Shown here one piece after another: positions 22,904-31,244 of a stretch of 40,766 nucleotides of DNA. The translations under genes were made by a program, and so were the position numbers. The notes beneath the pieces were generated by a model. That model made no database searches. It saw only the letters and a program-made list of their open reading frames with translations, and was not told the origin of the DNA. Origin of the DNA: Candidatus Latescibacterota bacterium (lineage in GTDB: Bacteria > Latescibacterota > UBA2968 > GCA-2709665); the NCBI GenBank assembly GCA_012271065.1, contig JAAXHE010000106.1:1-40766 (forward strand). Direction: 5' to 3'. How positions within the stretch are numbered: the first letter of the stretch is position 1; each line of letters begins with the position of its first letter.

Positions 22904-24178
22904 TCACTTGGGGATTTCGGCCGTCAGGATTCGTGGATCTCCGGCGGTGATGAGCACGTTGTCCTCGATGCGGACGCCGCCCACGGGCCGCCAGGACGCC
23001 AGAGCGTCCCAGTTGACCATATCGGCGAATCGTTCGCGCCGTTCGGGGTCGTCGAGCAATGCGGGAACGAAGTACACACCGGGCTCGACGGTCATCAGGA
23101 AGTCTTCCTCGAGTGGAAGGTCCACGCGCATCCGGATGCCGCAATGGACGCTGACTTCGCGCCCGGCCGCGAGGCCGCCCACGTCCCGAACGCCAAGGCC
23201 GACCGTATGGCCGACGCCGTGCGGCAGGAAGAGAGAAATCGCGCCGCTTTCGAGGATGAGGTCCGGTTCGCCTCTCAGGATGCCCAGGTCACAAAGCCCC
23301 AGGGCGATTACGGCGGCCGCGGCACGGTGAACGTCGTGCCATTCGACGTCTTTGCGGCACGTGGATATGGCTTCCAGCTGAGCGGCGAGGACGAGGTCGT
23401 AGATGGCCTGCTGCCTCGGCGTGAAGCAGTCTGCAGCCGGATAGGTGCGGGTGACGTCGGCCGCATAGCCTGCGATGGACGCGCCGGCGTCGATGAGGAC
23501 CAGGTCGTCGGGTTCCACTATCCTGGGGCCTGGTTCGAAGTGGAGCACGGCCGCGTGAGTTCCGGCGCCGACGATCGTGTCGAAGGCGACTTCGTCGGCG
23601 CCTTGCCGGAACATCTCCGATTCCAGTTCTACGCGGATGCGGCGTTCGCTGACACCCGGCCGGATGGTCTCGCGGGCTTTCGCATGGCCGGCTGCGGTTG
23701 CCGCGGCCGCCCGCTCGATCAGTGCGACCTCGGCGGCGTCTTTCCGGCGGCGGACGCCATCGATGGATACCTGAAGCGCCGCTGCCCGTTGAAGGTCGGT
23801 TTTCACGTTATCCACGTCGTCGCCGATGACCGCGACGGGGTGGCCTGCACGTTGATCCAGCCAGCCCTGAAGTCCGGCGACGTCGTCGCCTTCGACGTCC
23901 TCACCGCCGCCTTCCCACAGCCTTTCGTTCTGAGAAACCGGCCGCACGAAGTGTCTCCAGCCATCCTGCGGATCGTAGGCCAGAACGCCACCCCAGCGTC
24001 TCGAACCCGTGAGCCAGTAGTATTCCGGGTAGGGAATAAACGGATAGGTCTGGTCCTGTCCGCCGGGAATCTGAACGGGCTTCCCGGCGCCGAAGAGCAC
24101 AATGGGCGGGTCGTCACCAAAGGCGTCGGCCGCCCGCTGCCGCCGGCGTTCCAGCACGTCATTTTCAAATATGGCCAT
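22904..24178 (-). CDS. M24-family Xaa-Pro aminopeptidase
   Basis: Creatinase/aminopeptidase P-fold metallopeptidase of 424 aa. The N-terminal domain (residues 1-160) contains NDVLERRRQRAADAFGDDPP and PYPEYYWLTGSRR, typical of PepP. The pita-bread catalytic domain has the five metal ligands: two Asp in LVLIDAGASIAGYAADVTRTYP, His in FLPHGVGHTVGL, Glu in TVEPGVYFVPAL and Glu in GGVRIEDNVLI. It would remove N-terminal residues preceding proline in the cytosol. It starts 11 bp after the FkbM gene stop, so they share an operon. The length and ligand set indicate an intact enzyme. Confidence 0.93.
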   Translation of the reverse strand: MAIFENDVLERRRQRAADAFGDDPPIVLFGAGKPVQIPGGQDQTYPFIPYPEYYWLTGSRRWGGVLAYDPQDGWRHFVRPVSQNERLWEGGGEDVEGDDVAGLQGWLDQRAGHPVAVIGDDVDNVKTDLQRAAALQVSIDGVRRRKDAAEVALIERAAAATAAGHAKARETIRPGVSERRIRVELESEMFRQGADEVAFDTIVGAGTHAAVLHFEPGPRIVEPDDLVLIDAGASIAGYAADVTRTYPAADCFTPRQQAIYDLVLAAQLEAISTCRKDVEWHDVHRAAAAVIALGLCDLGILRGEPDLILESGAISLFLPHGVGHTVGLGVRDVGGLAAGREVSVHCGIRMRVDLPLEEDFLMTVEPGVYFVPALLDDPERRERFADMVNWDALASWRPVGGVRIEDNVLITAGDPRILTAEIPK

Positions 24179-24189
24179 GGGGGGTCTTC

Positions 24190-24948
24190 TCAGATCAGAT
24201 TTTCGCGACGGAAGATCAGGTTCTGAACGATGCCCTCCGAGTAGTCGACCGGGCTGACGTTGGCCAGGGCGAAACCCCGTTCGGAGAACGCCGTTTCGAT
24301 CTTGCGAGCCATGTCTTCAAACATGTAGACTTCGATGAGCACGGTTTTTAGCCTGGTATCCTCAAGCGTTCGCGACGCGCCGGCGACAATCCTGTCCTCG
24401 ATGCCGTCGACGTCGATTTTCACGTGATCGGGAAACGGAAGGCCGAATCGGCCGGTGAGATCGTCCAGTGACACACCCAGCGTTCCCTGGCGGTTCTGCG
24501 GCGCGAAGGGCACGGCGCCCTGCGTTACGGGTTCGCCCAGCGCATGGAGCGCGGCGCCCGGGGCAAAGGTTTTGGAGTAGAAGTGCTGAACGGACGTACG
24601 GTTCGAAATGGCGAACGGATAGGCCGTGACAACCTCCCCAAGGCCGTTGAGCAGGATGTTCCGGTTCAGTTTGGCGTAGTTCAGGGCTTCGGGTTCAAAT
24701 GCCAGGATCCGGGCGCGTTCGTCCAGCCTTCGCGCCGCGTACAGGGTGTATTGGCCAATATTCGCGCCGACGTCGTAAATCGTCTCGCCGGGTCGGAACC
24801 ACGTGTCGATCCAGTCCAGGGTGTCGGGTTCTTTCTCATTGAAGGTGTTCGCCCGCCAGAGTTCGTGGTTGCGCGAGCCCTCGTTGTCACCTTCTACGTC
24901 GATGAGGACGGTCAGTTCACGAACGTTGCAGGTAATGGTCTTGCTCAA
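24190..24948 (-). CDS. FkbM-family methyltransferase
   Basis: S-adenosylmethionine-dependent O-methyltransferase of 252 aa. The AdoMet loop reads ETIYDVGANIGQYTLYAA, followed by ILAFEPEALNYAKLNRNILLN, which is diagnostic for FkbM proteins, and by VKIDVDGIEDRIVAGA near the C-terminus. Members methylate sugar or polyketide hydroxyls. The start is TTG at 24948 with GAGGAG 8 bp upstream, on the minus strand. It heads the FkbM - M24 peptidase - P450 operon. The combination of P450, methyltransferase and peptidase could belong to natural-product tailoring, but no synthase is in the window. Confidence 0.92.
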   Translation of the reverse strand: MSKTITCNVRELTVLIDVEGDNEGSRNHELWRANTFNEKEPDTLDWIDTWFRPGETIYDVGANIGQYTLYAARRLDERARILAFEPEALNYAKLNRNILLNGLGEVVTAYPFAISNRTSVQHFYSKTFAPGAALHALGEPVTQGAVPFAPQNRQGTLGVSLDDLTGRFGLPFPDHVKIDVDGIEDRIVAGASRTLEDTRLKTVLIEVYMFEDMARKIETAFSERGFALANVSPVDYSEGIVQNLIFRRENLI

Positions 24949-25020
24949 TTTTGACTCCTCAAAATGGTAGTTTTCTTATCAAAGTCATTGTATTTTGGTC
25001 ACGAAAATGACCCCGCTTGC

Positions 25021-25045
25021 AGGGGCAGGTTTGAAACCTGCCCCT
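25021..25045. repeat. Palindromic repeat AGGGGCAGGTTT-G-AAACCTGCCCCT
   Basis: Perfect 12-bp arms around a single central G in the region between the divergent FkbM and sugar-kinase genes. GC-rich palindromes with this core (GGGGCAGGTTT) are dispersed in several bacterial genomes. Just before it, CCCC-GCTTGCA-GGGG can form a second, overlapping hairpin. Nothing else is recognisable between 24949 and 25192. Confidence 0.7.
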
Positions 25046-25192
25046 ACCTGTGTCGAGAGATGCCGTGTGATATGGGTCACTGCTGGCGAGTGTCAACGGT
25101 ACGTGCCGATCCGCGACCGCGATCCGTCGAAATCGTGCAGACCGGGAATGCCAATATGATAAGGAATCAGACCGATTATGCAAGGAGCGCTT

Positions 25193-26182
25193 ATGGCCAG
25201 GGCGTTTAGTGTGTACGGCATCGGCAACGCGCTGGTGGATATTCAATATCGGGTAACGCCCGACTTTCTCGCCAGGGCCGGAATCGAAAAGGGCGTGATG
25301 ACGTTGATAGATGAGGCCCGGCATCACGAACTCCTCGAACACCTGGGCGATGACGTATTGAAACGCTCGTCCGGCGGGTCCGCTGCGAATACCATGATCG
25401 CCGTGGCGAATCTGGGTGGAAGGGCCCACTACGCCTGCAAGGTGGCGAAGGACGCATACGGGGACTTCTATCTCCAGGACCTGGCGGCGGCCGGCGTGGC
25501 TTCCAACCGGTTTCAGGGTGAAGGCATCACGGGGAAATGCCTCGTTATGATCACGGACGACGCCGATCGCACGATGAATACGTACCTGGGCATCACCGGA
25601 ACGTTCGGCCCGGAACAGCTCGAGCCCGATGTGATACAAAGCAGCGACTATCTGTACATTGAAGGGTATCTCGTGGCGTCCGACAGCGGGTTCGAAGGGG
25701 CGCTGGCCGCCCAGGCCGAAGCACGTGCTGCGGGATCCCGGGTGTCGTTGTCGCTGAGCGATCCTACCATCGTTGCCGCGTTCGGAGACCGGATGCGGGC
25801 GCTCGTAACCCGCGGGGTGGATCTGCTGTTTTGTAACGAGGACGAAGCGCGGGCTTTTACCGAAACGGGCGAGACGAACGGGGCTTGCTTTGCACTGGAG
25901 ACGATGGTGGGCGCATACGCGGTCACGTGTGAGGCCAATGGCGCCATTGTATGGGACGGAGTCGAACGGTTCCGTTCGCAGGGATTCAGCGTTGATGCGG
26001 TCGATACCAATGGCGCGGGAGATATGTTTGCCGGGGCCTATCTGTTCGGGATTACTCACGGATTCGACGCGGTACACTCGGCAAGGCTGGCGAACTACGC
26101 GTCGATGCGCGTGGTTGCGCAGTACGGCCCCAGGCTGGATGAATCGCTCAAGGATGAGGTCGAGCGGATACTGGCGATGTAA
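25193..26182 (+). CDS. PfkB-family carbohydrate/adenosine kinase
   Basis: Ribokinase-fold sugar or nucleoside kinase of 329 aa, cytosolic. The N-terminal substrate-binding motif is YGIGNALVDIQYRV, the glycine pair is in SGGSAANTMIAVANLGG, and the ATP/anion-hole motif with the catalytic Asp is DTNGAGDMFAGAYLFG. The stretch TGKCLVMITDDADRTMNTYLGI is typical of the bacterial adenosine-kinase/5-dehydro-2-deoxygluconokinase-like group. AAGGAG lies 6 bp before ATG 25193, which decides against the in-frame ATG at 25178. The gene stands alone, ending in a bidirectional hairpin. The exact substrate is uncertain. Confidence 0.92.
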   Translation: MARAFSVYGIGNALVDIQYRVTPDFLARAGIEKGVMTLIDEARHHELLEHLGDDVLKRSSGGSAANTMIAVANLGGRAHYACKVAKDAYGDFYLQDLAAAGVASNRFQGEGITGKCLVMITDDADRTMNTYLGITGTFGPEQLEPDVIQSSDYLYIEGYLVASDSGFEGALAAQAEARAAGSRVSLSLSDPTIVAAFGDRMRALVTRGVDLLFCNEDEARAFTETGETNGACFALETMVGAYAVTCEANGAIVWDGVERFRSQGFSVDAVDTNGAGDMFAGAYLFGITHGFDAVHSARLANYASMRVVAQYGPRLDESLKDEVERILAM

Positions 26183-26231
26183 ATTTGTGCTAATTCCCTT
26201 TTAAGTTACTGAAATTAATATGGATGATGGA

Positions 26232-26256
26232 GAAACCGCCTCTACAGGGCGGTTTT
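26232..26256. terminator. Bidirectional terminator between convergent kinase and MFS genes
   Basis: AAACCGCC (26233-26240) and GGCGGTTT (26248-26255) form an 8-bp stem with a 7-nt loop, with A-rich and T-rich flanks on the two sides. It lies 50 bp after the kinase stop and directly before the MFS stop at 26258, so it can terminate both transcripts. Confidence 0.75.
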
Positions 26257-26257
26257 C

Positions 26258-27529
26258 TTATGCCCTGGCTTCCCGTGCGGCCGATGCGTTCCGGAACCCC
26301 GACATGGCCACCGTGACCGCAACGACGACCAGGGCCGCGATTGCGCACGTGAGGCCAACGGCGAAGGGCGCGCCAAGGCGTTCGGCCACCGCGCCGGCGC
26401 TCAGGCGACCCGGGGGACCCGTGCCGATGGCGAGTACAATGCCGCCCATGGCGCGGCTCCGCATGTCGTCTCTCGCCGACAGCAGGACGATGGTGCTCTG
26501 GAGGAGGCCGAATGCCGCGTGGCCGATGCCCGAAAGGACGAGAAGGCCCAGCGAGAGATAGAAGTCGGTTGACATCGAGAATACAGCCACAGCGGCGGCC
26601 ATCAGGAACGAGCCGCCCGCATAGAGCCAGCTGGTGCTGAGATTACGCCTGAGCCTGCTCACAAACCAGAGGCCGACGAACGCGCCGACACCGTTGGCGG
26701 AGGCGAGCACACCGAAGCCGACAGGGCCCTGATTCAGGATGTCTCTCGCAAACACCGGTAACAGGGTCTGGTAGGGAAAGACCAGAAAGTTCATGGCAAC
26801 GGTAATGAGCGTAACGCCCAGAATCGTGGGGTTGCGTCGGATATAGCGCAGCCCTTCCACCGTCCGGGTCCAGTGGGAAGCGTCCGTCGGGGTTCTTTCG
26901 AGGGCGGGTTGTCTGGAGAGCCGTACAAGGATGAGTAGAGAAACCAGGGCGATCCCGGTTAGAATCAGGTAGCACCCAAGCGGTTCCAGAGTCGCGTAAA
27001 GTGCGCCGCTGGAAAAGGGTCCGGCAACCCGGGTGACGTTCTGGGAGATTCCCTCGAGGAGCATGGCGTCCATGGTTCGCGCTCTGCCGACCAGGTCGGG
27101 AAGCAACGACCTTCGGGCTGTCCAGTCCACCGCCCAGGTGGTACCCAGAACCAGCGCGCCCGCGGCCAGATGCCACACGGCCAGCCTGTCGGTGAGGATG
27201 ATCAGGGCGATGAGGAGGGATACGACGAGGTTGACGATCTGGGAGAAGATGATGATCTTCCGGCGGCCGAACCGGTCGGTGAGGGGTCCGGACACAAAGC
27301 CGACCAGGAGCAGCGGCGCCATGCGGTAGAAGCCGATCAGCGACACCTGCCAGGCCGAGTTGGTCAGCTCCAGCACCAGCCAGCCGGCGACGATGATTTC
27401 CATCCACATGAACTGCCACCAGAGGGCGTTGCTGGCCAGCAGCCGGCGATAGTCCGGTATGTTCAGCGGCGCCAGTGCGCCGTGCAGATTGGAAGGCGTT
27501 TCGGAGGGTCCTTCGGATCGCTGGGACAT
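26258..27529 (-). CDS. MFS exporter (EntS/DHA3-like)
   Basis: Major facilitator superfamily protein of 423 aa with about twelve helices. The N-terminal region reads NIPDYRRLLASNALWWQFMWMEI, common in MFS_3 members such as the enterobactin exporter EntS, and the loop 2-3 motif is GPLTDRFGRRKIIIFSQ, an intact GxLxDRxGRR. The central loop contains RQPALERTPTDASHWTRTVEGLRYIRRNPTILGV, linking the two halves (cited in part: TVEGLRYIRRNPTILG). The family mostly exports small molecules. No biosynthetic gene is adjacent; the small antitoxin-like gene is 76 bp upstream. Confidence 0.87.
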   Translation of the reverse strand: MSQRSEGPSETPSNLHGALAPLNIPDYRRLLASNALWWQFMWMEIIVAGWLVLELTNSAWQVSLIGFYRMAPLLLVGFVSGPLTDRFGRRKIIIFSQIVNLVVSLLIALIILTDRLAVWHLAAGALVLGTTWAVDWTARRSLLPDLVGRARTMDAMLLEGISQNVTRVAGPFSSGALYATLEPLGCYLILTGIALVSLLILVRLSRQPALERTPTDASHWTRTVEGLRYIRRNPTILGVTLITVAMNFLVFPYQTLLPVFARDILNQGPVGFGVLASANGVGAFVGLWFVSRLRRNLSTSWLYAGGSFLMAAAVAVFSMSTDFYLSLGLLVLSGIGHAAFGLLQSTIVLLSARDDMRSRAMGGIVLAIGTGPPGRLSAGAVAERLGAPFAVGLTCAIAALVVVAVTVAMSGFRNASAAREARA

Positions 27530-27605
27530 GGACGATTCAACTGACGTCTATCGGCGGGCGCAATTGCCTGACGGCTTACCCGAGCCTAAGCATTGGGACC
27601 GAGCG

Positions 27606-27842
27606 TCAGCAGGAATACATGAGGTGGCGCAGTTCTTTCAATATTTCAGGCGTCAAACCATTTTTTCGCGCTTCTTCACTGGCTTCGCGCATAATTTCTT
27701 CAATCGGACGTGCCGATTTTCGCAAACCACTCAATTGCAGACTTAACAAAACATCTAATTTTCGCCGATCTTGTGCTGATGCGGACTGATAAACACGAGC
27801 AGCCTCCGGCGTTACGCAAATTGTAATTTCTTGGTTTTTCAC
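27606..27842 (-). CDS. Small antitoxin-like protein
   Basis: Protein of 78 aa starting at GTG 27842 with GAAAGG upstream. It reads ITICVTPEAARVYQSASAQDRRKLDVLLSLQL, then RPIEEIMREASEEARKNGLTPEILKELRHL (cited in pieces). This pattern, TPEAAxxYxxAS then EIMxExSxxAxxxGLTPEIL, is seen in small proteins often encoded next to PIN-domain toxins, especially in cyanobacteria. No PIN toxin gene follows: downstream comes the MFS gene. The gene is therefore an orphan here. Function as antitoxin is inference. Confidence 0.6.
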   Translation of the reverse strand: MKNQEITICVTPEAARVYQSASAQDRRKLDVLLSLQLSGLRKSARPIEEIMREASEEARKNGLTPEILKELRHLMYSC

Positions 27843-27861
27843 GTCACAACCTTTCTCTAAT

Positions 27862-27966
27862 CTACCTTCTTGAGTGCGAGTTCATAGCACGCGGCACATC
27901 AGGCCACTCAGAATAATCGCCCCGAATGCGACTGAGATCTTCTATCGTATGAATCGTGGTGGTCAC
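27862..27966 (-). pseudogene. 34-codon remnant frame ahead of the antitoxin-like gene
   Basis: From GTG 27966 the frame reads TTTIHTIEDLSRIRGDYSEWPDVPRAMNS and stops at 27862. The start TTIHTIEDL...RI...WP resembles the N-terminus of larger bacterial proteins of the DUF3782-like kind, so this looks like a stump of one. It ends 19 bp before the antitoxin-like gene. Support is weak. Confidence 0.25.
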
Positions 27967-28019
27967 AGGGTTTTCTCAATGGCTGTTTTATCCGTCAATC
28001 AGCGGGTCGGGAAAATAAC

Positions 28020-28106
28020 TCATCTGTATTCGTTGCAGATTAAATCAATATACGGAAATTGGGCACACAGGGCAATGAGGGTAGACGCTGAGATGCGTTT
28101 ACGCAT
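28020..28106 (-). CDS. 28-codon frame with a strong ribosome binding site, downstream of the subtilase gene
   Basis: GGAGGAGG lies 6 bp before ATG 28106; the frame gives MRKRISASTLIALCAQFPYID and stops at 28020. A basic N-terminus followed by a short hydrophobic stretch looks like the beginning of a secretion signal that is cut off. It follows the subtilase gene (stop at 28149) by 42 bp, so it may be the stump of a fourth secreted gene of the operon. The ATG sits within a 6-bp inverted repeat ATGCGT/ACGCAT. Confidence 0.3.
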   Translation of the reverse strand: MRKRISASTLIALCAQFPYIDLICNEYR

Positions 28107-28148
28107 TGGATCCTCCTCCTCCAGCGAGGCTACCGGCTGGTCATTCTA

Positions 28149-31100
28149 TCAAGACTTCGCGCCGAAGGCGCCGGCAAAGATCACGAAATCGCTGAAACCG
28201 ACGCTGCTATCCCCATCCAGGTCATACAGCGCTTTGAAACCCGCGTCATCCTGGCTCAACCCGAATTGTTGGGCAAACTGCAGGAAGTCGTTAAACCCGA
28301 CAGTACCGTCTCCATCGAAGTCTGCCGTCAGGCCGCCCTGTTTCGAAAACTTCAAGACCACAGGATCGGCGAAGACTTCGAATTTTCCGGATCGTCGGAT
28401 ACGGGCATATCGCAGCCGCATCTGACCTGTCCGAAAAGTATCGGCTATGCTAAAACGTACCGTGCCGAGTTTTGCGGACGGCTCAGCGATTCTTCCGCCA
28501 AACGACGCTGCCATCACTTCAACGGAACCGGGACCGGAGGGATAGTAGGGCCCCGGTGAGTGTCCGTTGGGAATGCCGTCACCAATATCGAAACCGGAGT
28601 AAGCGAAGGATTGCGTATCAGAGTCAAACAATGCGCGAAATCCTATTGCATCCTTAACCTTGTGTCCGTGAATTTCGACGGCAATGATACCGTCTGAAGG
28701 CAGAATATACACATCCTGGTCTTTTGGCGTATCGACGACGAGAGACAACGTAAAGGACGGGGCCTGGGACCGAAGCCCCTTTCCCACGATTGGAAAACCG
28801 CTAACCGGCGTTTTGGAATCGTTGCTGTAAATGGTCACGCGTGCTGACAGATCACCCGTTCTGTCTGGCTGAAAACGAAGCGTGAAATACCCGTTTTGCT
28901 TTGCTGGAATCGTCAGCTGCCTGGGCGAAACACTCACCTGTTCATTGCTGGAGGTAATATCTGTAATTGTCAGCGACGCATCTCCGGAATTCGTAACCAC
29001 CACTGTTATGGACTTTGTATTTCCAACTTCGACTCCGCCGAAATCCCGCCTGGAAGAATCAATCGATATAACAGGAATCGGAACAACGGGTTGCCGGACG
29101 CCTCGCGCTTGCAGCGTTACGATGGTCGGCGGTAAGTTGCTCAAAATGGTCATGCTGCCAGACTTATCACCCTCGCTTTGAGGCGAAAAAGTGACTGCAA
29201 TCCGATCGCTGCGCCCTGGCGCAACGGTAAAGGCCGACTGCGAGAGGCGGTAATCACTCGACGGCAACAGGATATTTGTGATTACAAGAGACGCCTGACC
29301 AGAGTTGACAAGTCCCAGGTTTCGGGTCTGTGATGATCCCAACAGGACCGCGCCAAAATCAATAGCACTGCGCGAAAGTCGCATGTCGGGTCTGCCAACG
29401 GGGGGAAGCACCGACAATTCCAGCCTCCCATAGCCATACGCATTATCACGCCCGGCCTTACCCATGTCGACCGTGGATCCCACCAGCGCGTCATATAGGT
29501 TCCGCGCATTGTAATGGACGGGATCAGCGGATTTCAACAGGGCCGCCGCCCCGGCGACGTGGGGCGTCGCAGCAGACGTCCCGAAGTACCCAATGACTCC
29601 ATAGCTTACGGTGAGTACACCGGAAGGCGCAACCAGATCAGGTTTGATTCGTCCGTCAAACGTTGGACCCTGGGAACTGTAATCCGCAATTGGTCCTGTT
29701 GTCCATTCCCAATGATGCAATGCCCCCACGGTCAGCGCGCCACGCGCGTCTGCCGGTGAAGTCAATGAACCCGCGATGGATACCGGACCATCGAGTTCGT
29801 GAGATGGGCTATACAGTTTGAAAAGAGTGACTTTGGCGTCCGACGCCCTCCAAACCGCCAAACCATAGGTACCTGATTCTCGGATGTCAAACGCAAGAAA
29901 CTCGATGGGTGGTGACTGTCGTTGTTTGGTGTCTGCACGCGCCACAATCTCGCTACTTTCATCCGTCCCTATTCTTATAAGCAAGAGATCGTAGTCGTGG
30001 GACGTCAAAGGCCATTCGTTCCATGTCAAGACGGCTTTTACTTTATCTCCTGTCCGGACATTTTTCAGGTTAACGATTTCATTTTCACCTTCGAAGTTAT
30101 GAAACCCATCGTCATCCGGGTCGCGTAACTGTGCGGAGATCTTGCTCCTGGCCTCATTTCCCGCCGCATTCACCCACAGAACGTTATTCTGAAAGGCATC
30201 ATCTACAATTTCACACGCAATACCCGTTCCATCGCCAAAACCTCTGCCGAAATCCCATCCCAGGGATACAGTGACAATATCCATGCCGTCCTGAATTGCC
30301 GCATCCTTCGCGTTCTCCAAACTGACCAGATTTCCGACCTTGTAAAGATAGATTTCAGCATCCGGAGCGATATCGTGGACGATTTCAGCACAGGCTGATC
30401 CGTGCTCTGTTTCGGTGAAAATTCCCTGTCCTGTAAAATCCCGATTAGACAGCTCGGGCAATTCGCCCTGATTTTGCAGTGGCGGGACCCCGACAAAACC
30501 GAGATCAATGATCCCGATCCTGATGCCGCGGCCGGTGTACCCCTTACTTGCGTATGCTTGCACCCTGATGCGCTCTACGCCTTCACTCACAACGGCATGG
30601 GTTTTCGGCTCTATGGGCAATCGCACGAACTGTACGCCGTCCACTTCTGCCACCCTTTCAAGCTGGGCAATCGGCGCCGATACCTCAACCAGATGCCGCG
30701 ATTGGGCAACAATCCTGACACCCAGCTTGGACAACGCCTCAAAATCAATACTCTCCGAAAGCCTTCCAGGGCGTGGCTCCAATACGACCGTGATATTTTC
30801 GCCGTCGATAACTGCCGAGCCGTATTGTCTTACCGTTGCCTTGGCTAAAGCTTTCTTTTGCGCCGCCCAGTTCTTTTGGACCCGTGCCAGCACACCCTCC
30901 AGCTTCGGCGGGTGATCTTCCTTCTCATATTTGATGGAGGTCGTGCCTGAAGCTGCGCCACTTAGAAAAAGTATCAAGACCACAACGATAGTTGAACGTA
31001 ATCCGTCAAAGACGCGGGGCGGAGATGTAATATGGCGTGTCGCTGGGAGCGCGGGCATCTTGCCCGCACATGTGGGCGGAATGCCAACGTTGCAGGGTTC

Positions 31101-31241
31101 AGTCGCAATTGGGTTGAAGAGGCGTTGCCGGTCCACCGCGACGTCCGGTAAATTGGGTCTTTCTTCAGTACCACAGCTTCTAAGGATTTCTGACGCATCG
31201 ACCAGGATCCCATCAGCCGAAGTCTCAGAATAGGATACCAT
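28149..31241 (-). CDS. Subtilase (S8) with ASH-like, cohesin-like and dockerin-like domains
   Basis: Large secreted serine protease. The catalytic triad is Asp in IRIGIIDLGFVG, His in FTETEHGSACAEIVHDIAPDA and Ser in YFGTSAATPHVAGAAALL, with the oxyanion Asn in WVNAAGNEARS. After the protease domain (to about residue 600 of the longest frame) come two ASH/choice-of-anchor-like repeats (IDFGAVLLGSSQTRNLGLVNSG and FGGVEVGNTKSITVVVTNSGDASL, cited in part), then a beta-rich cohesin-like region (VAVEIHGHKV... GFRALFDSDTQSFAYSG), and a C-terminal pair of calcium loops, DFDGDGTVGFND and DLDGDSSVGFSD, as in dockerins. The true start is unclear: ATG 31241 begins 3 bp after the upstream stop but has no signal peptide; the hydrophobic signal (STIVVVLILFLSGAASG) begins near 31000, with a possible ATG at 31058 inside a palindromic repeat. 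Confidence 0.85.
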   Translation of the reverse strand: MVSYSETSADGILVDASEILRSCGTEERPNLPDVAVDRQRLFNPIATEPCNVGIPPTCAGKMPALPATRHITSPPRVFDGLRSTIVVVLILFLSGAASGTTSIKYEKEDHPPKLEGVLARVQKNWAAQKKALAKATVRQYGSAVIDGENITVVLEPRPGRLSESIDFEALSKLGVRIVAQSRHLVEVSAPIAQLERVAEVDGVQFVRLPIEPKTHAVVSEGVERIRVQAYASKGYTGRGIRIGIIDLGFVGVPPLQNQGELPELSNRDFTGQGIFTETEHGSACAEIVHDIAPDAEIYLYKVGNLVSLENAKDAAIQDGMDIVTVSLGWDFGRGFGDGTGIACEIVDDAFQNNVLWVNAAGNEARSKISAQLRDPDDDGFHNFEGENEIVNLKNVRTGDKVKAVLTWNEWPLTSHDYDLLLIRIGTDESSEIVARADTKQRQSPPIEFLAFDIRESGTYGLAVWRASDAKVTLFKLYSPSHELDGPVSIAGSLTSPADARGALTVGALHHWEWTTGPIADYSSQGPTFDGRIKPDLVAPSGVLTVSYGVIGYFGTSAATPHVAGAAALLKSADPVHYNARNLYDALVGSTVDMGKAGRDNAYGYGRLELSVLPPVGRPDMRLSRSAIDFGAVLLGSSQTRNLGLVNSGQASLVITNILLPSSDYRLSQSAFTVAPGRSDRIAVTFSPQSEGDKSGSMTILSNLPPTIVTLQARGVRQPVVPIPVISIDSSRRDFGGVEVGNTKSITVVVTNSGDASLTITDITSSNEQVSVSPRQLTIPAKQNGYFTLRFQPDRTGDLSARVTIYSNDSKTPVSGFPIVGKGLRSQAPSFTLSLVVDTPKDQDVYILPSDGIIAVEIHGHKVKDAIGFRALFDSDTQSFAYSGFDIGDGIPNGHSPGPYYPSGPGSVEVMAASFGGRIAEPSAKLGTVRFSIADTFRTGQMRLRYARIRRSGKFEVFADPVVLKFSKQGGLTADFDGDGTVGFNDFLQFAQQFGLSQDDAGFKALYDLDGDSSVGFSDFVIFAGAFGAKS
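31051..31085. repeat. GC-rich palindromic repeat within the N-terminal coding region of the subtilase
   Basis: GCGGGCA-TCT-TGCCCGC (31051-31067) is a 7-bp hairpin, and GCCCGCACATGTGGGC follows as a second near-palindrome. On the minus strand it encodes CAGKMPALP, a translation I have seen for a dispersed repeat. It lies between a non-conserved N-terminal stretch and the signal peptide, and supplies an ATG at 31058. Confidence 0.55.
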
Positions 31242-31244
31242 CGC

